Shown here: one piece after another, positions 7,693 through 14,516 of the stretch
How positions within the stretch are numbered: position 1 is the first letter of the stretch
Layout of the letters: every line of letters starts with the position of its first letter
Assembly (NCBI RefSeq): GCF_017873815.1
Contig: NZ_JAGGKQ010000008.1
Location: 1 to 64,000, forward strand
Reading direction: 5' to 3'
Source: Halorubrum alkaliphilum
Lineage (GTDB): Archaea; Halobacteriota; Halobacteria; Halobacteriales; Haloferacaceae
Length of the DNA stretch: 64,000 nucleotides
Translations under genes and position numbers: made by a program
Notes under the pieces: generated by a model
What the model was told of the DNA's origin: nothing
Databases searched by the model: none
The model's input: only the letters and a program-made list of their open reading frames with translations

Positions 7693-8892
7693 TCACGGCG
7701 GGTCGGCAGTGTCTTCGATGGCTTCGTTCATCGTCTCGTCGTTGGCCGATCTTTCAGGAAGATCCGTTGCGCTACTCGTGCCGTCAGTACCGTTCGTGTC
7801 GCCATCCGGTCCATCGTCCACGCCGTGTTCACCGTCCGTGGTCTCCGTGTCGTCACCGTCACCGAGGTTCTCGCTGCTGGCGTCCTCGGCGTCGTCGTCA
7901 TCGCGGTCCTCGGCGGCGTCGACGCCGGCTTCGGACGCCGACCGCTCCGCATCGTCTGACCGCTCCGCATCGTCTGACCGCTCCGCATCGTCTGACCGCT
8001 CCGCATCGTCCGACTCATCTTCCTCGATCCGCTCATTGTCCGATCCGGGCTCGCCCGTCGACTGGATCAGCTTCATTTCGCCACGGGCCCGGAGACTGCC
8101 GTCGATCTCCGCACCCTCGTAGATCACGAGGTCGCCGCCGGACACGTCCCCGAGGACGCGTGCGCCCGCCTCCACGGTGACCGTTCCATTCCGGGTCGTG
8201 ACGTCACCGTGGATCGTGGTGTCGGCCCCGACGGACACGCCCTCGCGGGCCCGAAGCGAGCCGAACACCTCGTTGCGCTCGCCGACCGTGATCGACTCCG
8301 CACGCAGGTTCCCGTGGATCCGACAGTCGTCGCCAACGGTCGCGGGCGTCGACACCCGCCAGGCGTCGTCGGAGACCTCCGCGCCGCGCGGGATCAGGAG
8401 GGGATCGCGCACGTCGTCGCCGTCGGCAAGGGCTTCGGCAAGCTCGTCGGCGGCGTCGGTTTCGCCCGCCCTGAGCAGCTGTGAGAGCACGATGAAGTAG
8501 AAGACAAGGGTGGGGACCGGGTTCCGGATGACGATCCAGCCGTTCGCCTCGAACCCCTCCTCGATGTTCACGTCGTCGCCGATGTCGAGGTCGCCGGAGA
8601 CCATCAGTCGACCCGTGACGGTGACGCGTTCGCCGAGGTAGGCGTCCTCGCCGACGAGCACGTTGCCGTCGACGGTACACCACGTGTCAAGCCGACAGTC
8701 GCCGTCGGCCTCGATGTCGTCGTCCACCTCGACGCGCTCGCCGATCGCGACGTTGCGGCCGCGGAGCCCGAACTCGACCGTCGACTGACCGCCGACGAGC
8801 ACGTCGCCGTCGACGACGACGTCGTGCTCCTCGACGGTGGTTCCCGAAGGAACCGCGAGTTCGTCTATCGGACTGCCGCCGCGTACTGGCAC
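7693..8892 (-). CDS. Polymer-forming (bactofilin-like) beta-helix protein
   Basis: A 399-residue protein. Residues 10-275 consist of short repeated strands with a valine/glycine/aspartate rhythm (VVVDGDVLVGG, VDGNVLVGEDAYLG, IHGNLRAESITVG, IHGDVTTRNGTVTV), the pattern of a right-handed beta-helix of the bactofilin/polymer-forming cytoskeletal family. A hydrophobic segment at about 120-140 interrupts it. Residues 280-399 are a low-complexity acidic Asp/Glu/Ser/Thr tail containing four copies of SDDAER. The role is probably structural, possibly cell-shape or envelope associated (inference). Confidence 0.8.
   Translation of the reverse strand: MPVRGGSPIDELAVPSGTTVEEHDVVVDGDVLVGGQSTVEFGLRGRNVAIGERVEVDDDIEADGDCRLDTWCTVDGNVLVGEDAYLGERVTVTGRLMVSGDLDIGDDVNIEEGFEANGWIVIRNPVPTLVFYFIVLSQLLRAGETDAADELAEALADGDDVRDPLLIPRGAEVSDDAWRVSTPATVGDDCRIHGNLRAESITVGERNEVFGSLRAREGVSVGADTTIHGDVTTRNGTVTVEAGARVLGDVSGGDLVIYEGAEIDGSLRARGEMKLIQSTGEPGSDNERIEEDESDDAERSDDAERSDDAERSDDAERSASEAGVDAAEDRDDDDAEDASSENLGDGDDTETTDGEHGVDDGPDGDTNGTDGTSSATDLPERSANDETMNEAIEDTADPP
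7941..8012 (-). repeat. 18-bp tandem repeat x4 inside the bactofilin-like gene
   Basis: Four head-to-tail units of ACCGCTCCGCATCGTCTG (plus strand). The first three are identical and the fourth differs by one base (7941-7958, 7959-7976, 7977-7994, 7995-8012). The unit is a multiple of three, so changes in copy number keep the frame; it encodes the repeated hexapeptide SDDAER in the acidic tail. Confidence 0.95.
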
Positions 8893-9045
8893 ACCCGGTA
8901 GCAGTCACCCGGGAAATATAAACGACAGGGGGAGTCAGACGCACGTCGGACGCACAGACACCCCCGTCGCTCACCCGGTGTGTGGAGCCGTGTCGCAGCA
9001 CGCGGCGGTCACCGCCTTTTTCACTGACCTCCCGAAAGCCGTAGT

Positions 9046-9225
9046 ATGGGATTCGGATCGTACGACGAAAGCGAGCAGGGGGGACAGGAGGTTGACACCG
9101 ACGACGAGGACGCCGTGAACGTCCACGAGCACGAACACGACGGCGACGTCTCCGTCGAGGGCGGCGACGACACCGACGAACTCGTCGGCCGCCTCGCCGC
9201 GATGAAGGACGACGACGACGAGTAA
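9046..9225 (+). CDS. Small conserved haloarchaeal protein (DUF5786-like)
   Basis: A 59-residue, very acidic protein starting MGFGSYDESEQ, with a central HEHEHDGDVS stretch and a C-terminal helix ending in a run of Asp. From memory it fits the haloarchaeal DUF5786 family; function unknown. A CTTTTTCAC element 22-30 bp upstream of the ATG predicts a leaderless transcript, supporting expression. Separate from the next small gene by 75 bp. Confidence 0.75.
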   Translation: MGFGSYDESEQGGQEVDTDDEDAVNVHEHEHDGDVSVEGGDDTDELVGRLAAMKDDDDE

Positions 9226-9300
9226 CTCGATATCGGACCGACCGACGACGGAGACGCTCGTGTCACGCCGCTTTTATCAGTCGGTCGGCTACGATGCCGT

Positions 9301-9498
9301 ATGAGCACCGAGCTGACGTTCAACGAGGACGGTGTCGACGTCGTGTATCAGGGCACCGAGTTCGAACTGGAGAAGGATCTGATCGAGGAGGCCACGGGGA
9401 AGGGATACCGGGACGTGACCGATCACGAGGTCCTCCAGATCATCGCCGAGGAGCCCGAACTCAACGGCGAACCGGTCCGCATCGGCGACGTGTTGTAG
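9301..9498 (+). CDS. Small conserved haloarchaeal protein (DUF5800-like)
   Basis: A 65-residue acidic protein with the core VDVVYQGTEFELEKDLIEEA followed by a helix and PVRIGDVL at the end. From memory it fits haloarchaeal DUF5800; function unknown. CTTTTATCA lies 22-30 bp before the ATG, predicting a leaderless mRNA. A weak GGTCG/CGACC hairpin follows the stop. The 926-bp gene-free repeat block starts here. Confidence 0.75.
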   Translation: MSTELTFNEDGVDVVYQGTEFELEKDLIEEATGKGYRDVTDHEVLQIIAEEPELNGEPVRIGDVL

Positions 9499-9552
9499 TC
9501 GGTCGTCTCCGGCCGACCCGTGGCTCCGTGTTAGTCCTCGGTGAGACGGACG

Positions 9553-9653
9553 TTTATAAGTATCTGACGGGAGGGTGGACAAGTTGAAAGCTCCAGTCGT
9601 CCGTTTATAAATCAGAGACTGCGGATCGGCGGTGAACTGCTTCAAAGCCCCAG
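9553..9653 (+). repeat. Paired TTTATAA/CCCCAG repeat, locus A
   Basis: Two related units in the same direction. Unit 1 is TTTATAA at 9553 with CTCCAG at 9591-9596. Unit 2 is TTTATAA at 9604 with CCCCAG at 9648-9653, a start-to-start distance of 44 nt. The two TTTATAA boxes are 51 nt apart. Conserved text before the second motif is GGTGAACTGCTTCAAAG. The same layout recurs at loci B (34.3 kb) and C (37.8 kb). Each TTTATAA is preceded by CG and looks like a haloarchaeal TATA box. Confidence 0.8.
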
Positions 9654-9682
9654 CCGTGCGGGCGGCGTACGCTCGCTGTCGT

Positions 9683-10193
9683 CCGAAAATCGAAGATTTT
9701 CGGGATGTCGTCAGAACTCTTTGAGTTCTGACTGCTAGCCAAAAATCTCCGATTTCTGGCAATGACGAGAGAGCTTCGCTCTCTCGAACCACGCTCCTCG
9801 TCGCTCACTCCGTTCGCTCCTGCGGTGCTTGCGTCGTCATCAGAACGCTGCGCGTTCTGATTGGCTCACGAGAGCGGAGCTCTCGTGAACGCCTACGCCG
9901 CCCGCAACGGCAGCGAGGCGCTCCGCGCCTCGGGCAGCCGGACGTAGTCCGGCGACTGCCCCTTTGAGTCCCACCCACACAGCAATCGCACCTCAGGCCT
10001 CCCCAGCCTCGTCACCGGCGGCTTTGCCGCCGGTTGCAAGCGAGAGCTTTGCTCTCGCCCTGTCGGCGACCCCCGCCGGACCGCTCGGCGGGGGTCGCCG
10101 ACTCCCTCGCGCCGTCGTCGCCGGCGCGTAGCGCCGGCTGCCAGAGGGACCCTCGGTCCCTCGCGGTTCGCGCACTTAAAAGGGCGCGAACCG
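9683..10193. repeat. Array of 14 short hairpins, mostly with 3-nt loops
   Basis: Hairpins (arm, loop, arm) lie at 9683-9703 (9 bp), 9711-9731 (9 bp), 9738-9760 (10 bp, one mismatch), 9766-9786 (9 bp), 9839-9861 (10 bp), 9866-9888 (10 bp), 9914-9932 (8 bp), 9937-9953 (7 bp), 10014-10034 (9 bp), 10040-10058 (8 bp), 10063-10101 (16 bp, 7-nt loop), 10120-10138 (8 bp), 10144-10162 (8 bp) and 10164-10193 (10 bp, 10-nt loop). Twelve have exactly three unpaired bases. The arms differ in sequence, so this is not a tandem copy array. Confidence 0.9.
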
Positions 10194-10424
10194 GGGCGCG
10201 CCACCGCATCGATTACTTATAAAATATCGTCGCTACCGCTCAAATACCTTTTAAATACGATCTCGTTGCTATCGATCTGCGATCTACTCCCGAAATCACT
10301 CGAAACGTGGTCTCCGACGGTCGGCCGTAGGACGACGGTCCGATCCTGAAAAGGGACTCCACCCGTTCAACCCGCCCGTCCCGAAAGCGCAACGCCGATA
10401 CCGTGCCGATGAGAAACGTGGTCC

Positions 10425-11129
10425 ATGTACGAGGCGGTCCACGCACACCCGGACGGCGAGACCACCGTCGCGCGTCACGCGGCAACCGCGGCACGATACG
10501 GGTACGACGGGGTAGTCGTCCGCACGGGGACGAGCGCGGATCCCGCCACCTACTCCGACATCGCCGAGGAGTACGGGATCGACGTGGTCGACGCGGTCGA
10601 GATCGATGCCGGCGATCGGACGGCCGCGTCCGGCGCGGTCGGCTCTCGCCGCCCCGATCACACGCTCGTCTGTGTCGTCGGGGGCGACGACGGGCTGAAC
10701 CGGTACGCGGTCGAGGAACCCCGCATCGACGTGCTCGTCCGGCCGAACGGCGACTCCGGCGGGTTCAACCACGTTCTCGCGAAGGCCGCCCGCGACAACG
10801 GCGTCCACGTGGAGTTCGACTTCGGGCCGGTGTTGCGCGCGACCGGCGGCAAGCGGGTGCGGGCGCTTTCGGACCTACGGAAGCTCCGCGAGATCGTGAC
10901 CTACTACGACGCCCCCCACGTCGTCAGTGCGAACGCAACCTCCCATCTCGAACTCCGACCACCTCGCGAGCTGGTCGCCGTCGCCGAGCGCGCCGGCTTC
11001 GACCCCGAATGGGTTCGCGACGGGCTCCGTGCGTGGCGGGAGATCGCGGAGCGGAACCGGGAGCGACGCTCCGGGGCCTTCATAGAGCCGGGGGTCCGAC
11101 GTGGGAGACATGAAGAAACCGGTCGATGA
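10425..11129 (+). CDS. rnp3: Ribonuclease P protein component 3 (Rpp30)
   Basis: A 234-residue TIM-barrel-like protein of the Rpp30/p30 family, with HPDGETTVARHAATAARYGYDGVVVR near the N-terminus and FDFGPVLRATGGKRVRALSDLRKLREI with ISA-type strand VVSANATSHLELRPPREL later. It is a subunit of archaeal RNase P, which removes tRNA 5' leaders, and pairs with Pop5/Rnp2 encoded two genes downstream. The methyltransferase gene overlaps its 3' end by 20 bases. The tail after about 210 is charged and variable. Confidence 0.92.
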   Translation: MYEAVHAHPDGETTVARHAATAARYGYDGVVVRTGTSADPATYSDIAEEYGIDVVDAVEIDAGDRTAASGAVGSRRPDHTLVCVVGGDDGLNRYAVEEPRIDVLVRPNGDSGGFNHVLAKAARDNGVHVEFDFGPVLRATGGKRVRALSDLRKLREIVTYYDAPHVVSANATSHLELRPPRELVAVAERAGFDPEWVRDGLRAWREIAERNRERRSGAFIEPGVRRGRHEETGR

Positions 11130-11745
11130 ACACGCCGAGCGGTTCTCGGAGAAGGCGGCGGAGTACGACGACTCCAAGAGCGACGAATATCACGCCTGTG
11201 CCGACCTCGTCGTCTCCTATGCCGATCCGGGGCCCGAGGACACCGTCGCGGACTTCGGTGCCGGCACCGGGGCAATAGCCCTCGCGCTCGCGCCGGACGC
11301 GAGACGAGTGCTCGCCCGCGACATCAGCGAGGGGATGATGGAGCAGGGCCGACGCAAGGCGTCCGAAGCACGGATCACGAACGTCGAGTTCGCGTACGGC
11401 GAGTTCCGCGAGCCGAACCTCGGCGACGTCGACATCGACATCGTCACCTCGAACTTCGCGCTCCACCACCTCGCGGACGACGAGAAGCGCGAGGCGATCC
11501 GCGTGATGGCGGAGACGGGGGCCCGCCGGATCGTCCTCGGCGACGTAACCTTCTTCGGCGAGCCGAACCCCGAGGAGCCGTTCTACAGCCCCGAGGTCGA
11601 CGACCCGGCGACGGTCGGCACGCTCGTCGAGGCGTTCACCGACGTCGGCTTCGCGGTGACGGTCGCGGAGCGCGTCCACGACCAGGTCGGCGTTCTCGTC
11701 GCCGAACGGATCGGCTCGGGCGACGAGGTTCCGGGGGCGGAATGA
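11110..11745 (+). CDS. Class I SAM-dependent methyltransferase
   Basis: A 211-residue methyltransferase starting MKKPVDEHAERFSEKAAEYD. The SAM-binding motif I is VADFGAGTGAIALALA, followed by the acidic end of strand 2 (VLARDIS) and IDIVTSNFALHHLAD as the post-motif region. The substrate is unknown; the YcgJ/UbiE-like layout does not decide it. It starts inside rnp3 and precedes rnp2, so it is co-translated with two RNase P subunits, which suggests an RNA or tRNA-related target (inference). A GTG nine bases upstream is an alternative start. Confidence 0.85.
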   Translation: MKKPVDEHAERFSEKAAEYDDSKSDEYHACADLVVSYADPGPEDTVADFGAGTGAIALALAPDARRVLARDISEGMMEQGRRKASEARITNVEFAYGEFREPNLGDVDIDIVTSNFALHHLADDEKREAIRVMAETGARRIVLGDVTFFGEPNPEEPFYSPEVDDPATVGTLVEAFTDVGFAVTVAERVHDQVGVLVAERIGSGDEVPGAE

Positions 11746-11788
11746 TGGCGGCGCGCGCGCCAACGACCGGTGTAGGGGTGTTCGGTCC

Positions 11789-12268
11789 GTGAAACACCTC
11801 CCGAAACACCTCCGACCGCGATGGCGATACGTCGCCGTCGGGTTGGAGGCGTGGCCCGACGCCGACGTCGACCGTCGGGGGTTCCAGCGCGCGCTGTGGT
11901 ACGGTGCGGGCAACCTCCTCGGCGACACGGGGAGCGCGGACGCCGGGTTGAAGTTGCTCTCCTTCTCCTTCTCGGACGGGGAAGGCGAAGCCGTCGTTCG
12001 GGTCCGGCACGGACACCTCGACGACGCGCGTGCAGCCATCGCGTGCGTGAGCGAGGTCGACGACGATCCCGTCGGGATCCGGATACGCGGGGTTTCGGGG
12101 ACGGTGCGTGCCTGTGAAGAAAGATATATGGGTCGCGCGGCCGGCAGTTCGACACAGCGAGACGTCGCGTTCGAGGATGCCGATCAGACCGCCGTCGTGC
12201 GTGGAGACGTGTACGACGTTCGGGTCGGGTCGGGGTACGTCGGCGCGGCGGCGTTCGACATCGAGTGA
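11789..12268 (+). CDS. rnp2: Ribonuclease P protein component 2 (Pop5)
   Basis: A 159-residue protein starting at GTG: MKHLPKHLRPRWRYVAVGLE, with the Pop5 core RALWYGAGNLLGDTGSADAGLKLL and VRVRHGHLDDARAAIACV. Pop5 pairs with Rpp30 and activates the catalytic RNA of RNase P. It is slightly longer than most archaeal Pop5 because of an acidic tail. The psmA start follows the stop by 4 bases, so the two are tightly linked. Confidence 0.92.
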   Translation: MKHLPKHLRPRWRYVAVGLEAWPDADVDRRGFQRALWYGAGNLLGDTGSADAGLKLLSFSFSDGEGEAVVRVRHGHLDDARAAIACVSEVDDDPVGIRIRGVSGTVRACEERYMGRAAGSSTQRDVAFEDADQTAVVRGDVYDVRVGSGYVGAAAFDIE

Positions 12269-12272
12269 TATC

Positions 12273-13043
12273 ATGCAGGGCCAATCCCAACAACAGGCGT
12301 ACGACCGAGGAATCACCATCTTCTCTCCCGACGGCAGGCTCTACCAGGTCGAGTACGCCCGGGAGGCAGTGAAACGGGGGACCGCGAGCGTCGGCATCCG
12401 CGCGGAGGACGGCGTCGTCCTCGCCGCGGACAAGCGAGCTCGCTCCCCGCTGATGGAGCCGGCGAGCATCGAGAAGCTCCACAAGGCCGACGACCACGTC
12501 GGCGTCGCGAGCGCGGGCCACGTCGCGGACGCCCGCCAGCTCATCGACTTCGCGCGCCAGCAGGCGCAGGTGAACCGCCTCCGCTACGGCGAGGCGATCG
12601 GCATCGAGAACCTGACGAAGACGATCACCGACCACATCCAGCAGTACACCCAGATCGGCGGGGCGCGCCCCTTCGGCGTCGCGCTCATCGTCGGCGGGAT
12701 CGAGGACGGCGAGCCACGCCTGTTCGAGACGGATCCCTCCGGCACGCCCTACGAGTGGCAGGCGCTCTCGATCGGCTCCGACCGGAGCGACCTCCGCGAC
12801 TACCTCGAAGACAAGTACGAGGCTGGACTCTCCACCGATGAGGCGGTCGGCCTCGCGCTCGATACCCTCGCCGAGTCGAATGACGGCGAGCTGACGCCCG
12901 AGGGAGTCGGCGTCGCCACGATCACGGTGGACGACGAACGGTACACCGAGCGGACGGACGAGCAGCTCGAAACCGTCCTCGCGGAGCGCGACCTGCTTCC
13001 GACCGAGGACGACGAGAACGGCGACGACGAGACCGAGGAGTAA
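12273..13043 (+). CDS. psmA: Proteasome subunit alpha
   Basis: A 256-residue 20S alpha subunit. The N-terminal gate region is AYDRGITIFSPDGRLYQVEYA, the family signature, followed by the alpha-type EAVKRGTASVGI. Later segments are ADARQLIDFARQQAQ and the YTQIGGARPFGVALIVGG strand. It has no N-terminal catalytic Thr, as expected for alpha subunits, which form the outer rings and bind regulatory ATPases. The C-terminus is a run of Asp/Glu. It directly follows rnp2. Confidence 0.97.
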   Translation: MQGQSQQQAYDRGITIFSPDGRLYQVEYAREAVKRGTASVGIRAEDGVVLAADKRARSPLMEPASIEKLHKADDHVGVASAGHVADARQLIDFARQQAQVNRLRYGEAIGIENLTKTITDHIQQYTQIGGARPFGVALIVGGIEDGEPRLFETDPSGTPYEWQALSIGSDRSDLRDYLEDKYEAGLSTDEAVGLALDTLAESNDGELTPEGVGVATITVDDERYTERTDEQLETVLAERDLLPTEDDENGDDETEE

Positions 13044-13147
13044 CGCGACCCGTCCCCCGTCACGCTCCTGCTCGTTCCACACGGCGGCGACGACCGCGCA
13101 CACCGTATCCTCTTCTCCCGGCCGAACGGCTCGCTCCACACCACCAC

Positions 13148-13155
13148 CTTATAAT
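13148..13155 (+). promoter_or_regulatory. TATA box of coaBC
   Basis: CTTATAAT lies 27-34 bp before the coaBC ATG at 13182. The spacing predicts transcription starting at or a few bases before the start codon. Confidence 0.6.
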
Positions 13156-13181
13156 CCCTCGCAGAGACAACCATCCCGATA

Positions 13182-14351
13182 ATGTTGGAGGGCGTCAACG
13201 TCGCGCTCGGCGTGTCGGGCAGCATCGCGGCGGTGAAGGTCGTCGAACTCGCCCACGAACTGCGCCGGCAGGGCGCGAGCGTGCGCGCGGTCATGACACC
13301 CGCCGCGACGAACATCGTACACCCGTGGGCGGTCGACTTCGCCACCGACGAGCCCGTCGTCACGGAGATCACCGGTGATGTCGAACACGTCGAACTCTGT
13401 GGCCGGGAGGGGTGGGCCGACGTGCTGCTTCTCGCGCCAGCGACCGCGAACACCGCGGGAAAGATCGCCGCGGCGGTCGACGACACGCCCGTGACGACCT
13501 GCGCGACGACCGCGCTTGGAGCGGGGGTTCCGGTCGTGATGGCACCGGCGATGCACGAGCCGATGTACGACCACCCGGGCGTGCTCGACGCGCTCGACAC
13601 GATCTCGGCGTGGGGCGTGACGTTTGCGGATCCCCGCGTCGAGGAGGGAAAAGCGAAGATCGCGGCGGAGCCGGCGATCGTCACTGAGGTCGCCCGTGCG
13701 ACGACGCCGGACACGCTTGCCGGGGTCCACGTCGTCGTCACCGCGGGGGCCACGAAAGAGCGGATCGATCCGATCCGGATCCTGACGAACCGGGCGTCCG
13801 GCAAGACGGGACGGGCGGTCGCTCGCGCCTGCTACGTCCGTGGTGCGGACGTGACGCTCGTTCACGACGGCAGCGACGTGACTTACGCCGACGTGCTCGC
13901 GGTCGAGACTGCCGACGAGATGATCGAGGCCTGCCGCGAGGCGGCAGTGACCGCGGATGCGCTGGTGTCGGCGGCGGCCATCTCGGATTTCACCGCCGAC
14001 GCGGTCGACGAGAAGATCCGCTCTGGCTCCCCGCTATCGGTCGATCTGCGGCCGACACCGAAACTGCTCGATTCGGTCCGGGAGGCGCACCCGAAGCTCC
14101 CGCTCGTCGGATTCAAAGCCGAGACCGCGGGTGACGACGCTGCGATGATCGCCGAGGCGGAGCGGATCCGCGACCGCGTCGACCTCGCGTTCGTCGTCGC
14201 CAACGACGCGAGCGTGATGGGCGGAGAGCACACGCGGGTCCTGCTCGTGGGGTCGCCCGGCACCGATCCCGAGGAGGCAGCAGGCACGAAGGACGCCGTC
14301 GCCGGACGGATCGCCGACCGGCTGGGCGGGATCCTCGAAACGATCGATTGA
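13182..14351 (+). CDS. coaBC: Bifunctional phosphopantothenoylcysteine decarboxylase / phosphopantothenate-cysteine ligase
   Basis: A 389-residue fusion for two steps of coenzyme A synthesis. The N-terminal flavoprotein half (about 1-180) has LGVSGSIAAVKVVELAHELRR, PATANTAGKIA and the PAMHEPMY signature. The C-terminal ligase half (about 185-389) has VVVTAGATKERIDPIRILTN, RASGKTGRAVA, AAAISDFTAD and KPTPK-like RPTPKLLD. The promoter predicts a leaderless mRNA. Monocistronic; the Mrp operon follows after 157 bp. Confidence 0.95.
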   Translation: MLEGVNVALGVSGSIAAVKVVELAHELRRQGASVRAVMTPAATNIVHPWAVDFATDEPVVTEITGDVEHVELCGREGWADVLLLAPATANTAGKIAAAVDDTPVTTCATTALGAGVPVVMAPAMHEPMYDHPGVLDALDTISAWGVTFADPRVEEGKAKIAAEPAIVTEVARATTPDTLAGVHVVVTAGATKERIDPIRILTNRASGKTGRAVARACYVRGADVTLVHDGSDVTYADVLAVETADEMIEACREAAVTADALVSAAAISDFTADAVDEKIRSGSPLSVDLRPTPKLLDSVREAHPKLPLVGFKAETAGDDAAMIAEAERIRDRVDLAFVVANDASVMGGEHTRVLLVGSPGTDPEEAAGTKDAVAGRIADRLGGILETID

Positions 14352-14462
14352 TCATCGACACGCCGGTGTCGGACAGGGTTTCGTGGGCACGGGAGCCGGC
14401 AGCGTCGATACGGATACAAACTGTTTTGAGTCGGTAGAATCACCCGTCGGGTAGACATCACC

Positions 14463-14516
14463 ATGTGTATTCAGACGGCCATTACCGACACCGCGGGAGG
14501 TGACACGGGTGGCTGA
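14463..14516 (+). CDS. Possible 17-residue upstream reading frame before mnhE
   Basis: An ATG at 14463 opens 17 codons that end in TGA at 14514-14516, past the proposed mnhE start at 14509. The Shine-Dalgarno sequence of mnhE lies inside it. A GTTTTGAG element at 14423-14430 would put the transcription start shortly before this ATG. Ribosomes reading it could help open mnhE translation. It may equally be chance: the length is short and there is no protein homology to test by eye. Confidence 0.25.
   Translation: MCIQTAITDTAGGDTGG
14496..14503 (+). promoter_or_regulatory. Strong Shine-Dalgarno sequence deciding the mnhE start
   Basis: GGAGGTGA is complementary to the 3' end of archaeal 16S rRNA. 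It ends 5 bases before GTG 14509 but overlaps GTG 14500, so 14509 is the likelier start of mnhE. Confidence 0.65.

Larger units (their letters stand above)
9499..10424. other. Gene-free block of repeats and hairpins
   Basis: This 926-bp gap has no credible gene: frames crossing it are Arg/Ser/Pro-rich and unlike the acidic proteins around it. It holds a paired TTTATAA/CCCCAG repeat (9553-9653), a chain of 14 hairpins (9683-10193), and then GCGCGCCACCGCA followed by TTATAAAA at 10217-10224. CTTTTAAATACG at 10249-10260 could be a promoter in either direction. The stretch CTGCCCCTTTGAGTCCCACC near 9956-9975 also looks like a dispersed haloarchaeal repeat, from memory. Confidence 0.7.

Noticed and set aside
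9683-10193. CRISPR array
   Set aside because: The hairpins differ in sequence and spacing and there is no repeated unit or cas gene nearby.
9893-10204. Open frames of 60-103 residues across the hairpin array
   Set aside because: They read through perfect hairpins and mirror them as repeated Arg/Ala/Pro text; no promoter or ribosome site fits.
10403-11113. 236-residue open frame, plus strand, Arg-rich
   Set aside because: It is rnp3 read in another frame; the composition is Arg/Gly/Pro-rich, unlike the acidic proteins of this genome.
11583-13139. 518-residue open frame, minus strand, opposite rnp2 and psmA
   Set aside because: Antisense shadow caused by high GC at third codon positions; the plus-strand genes are clearly real.
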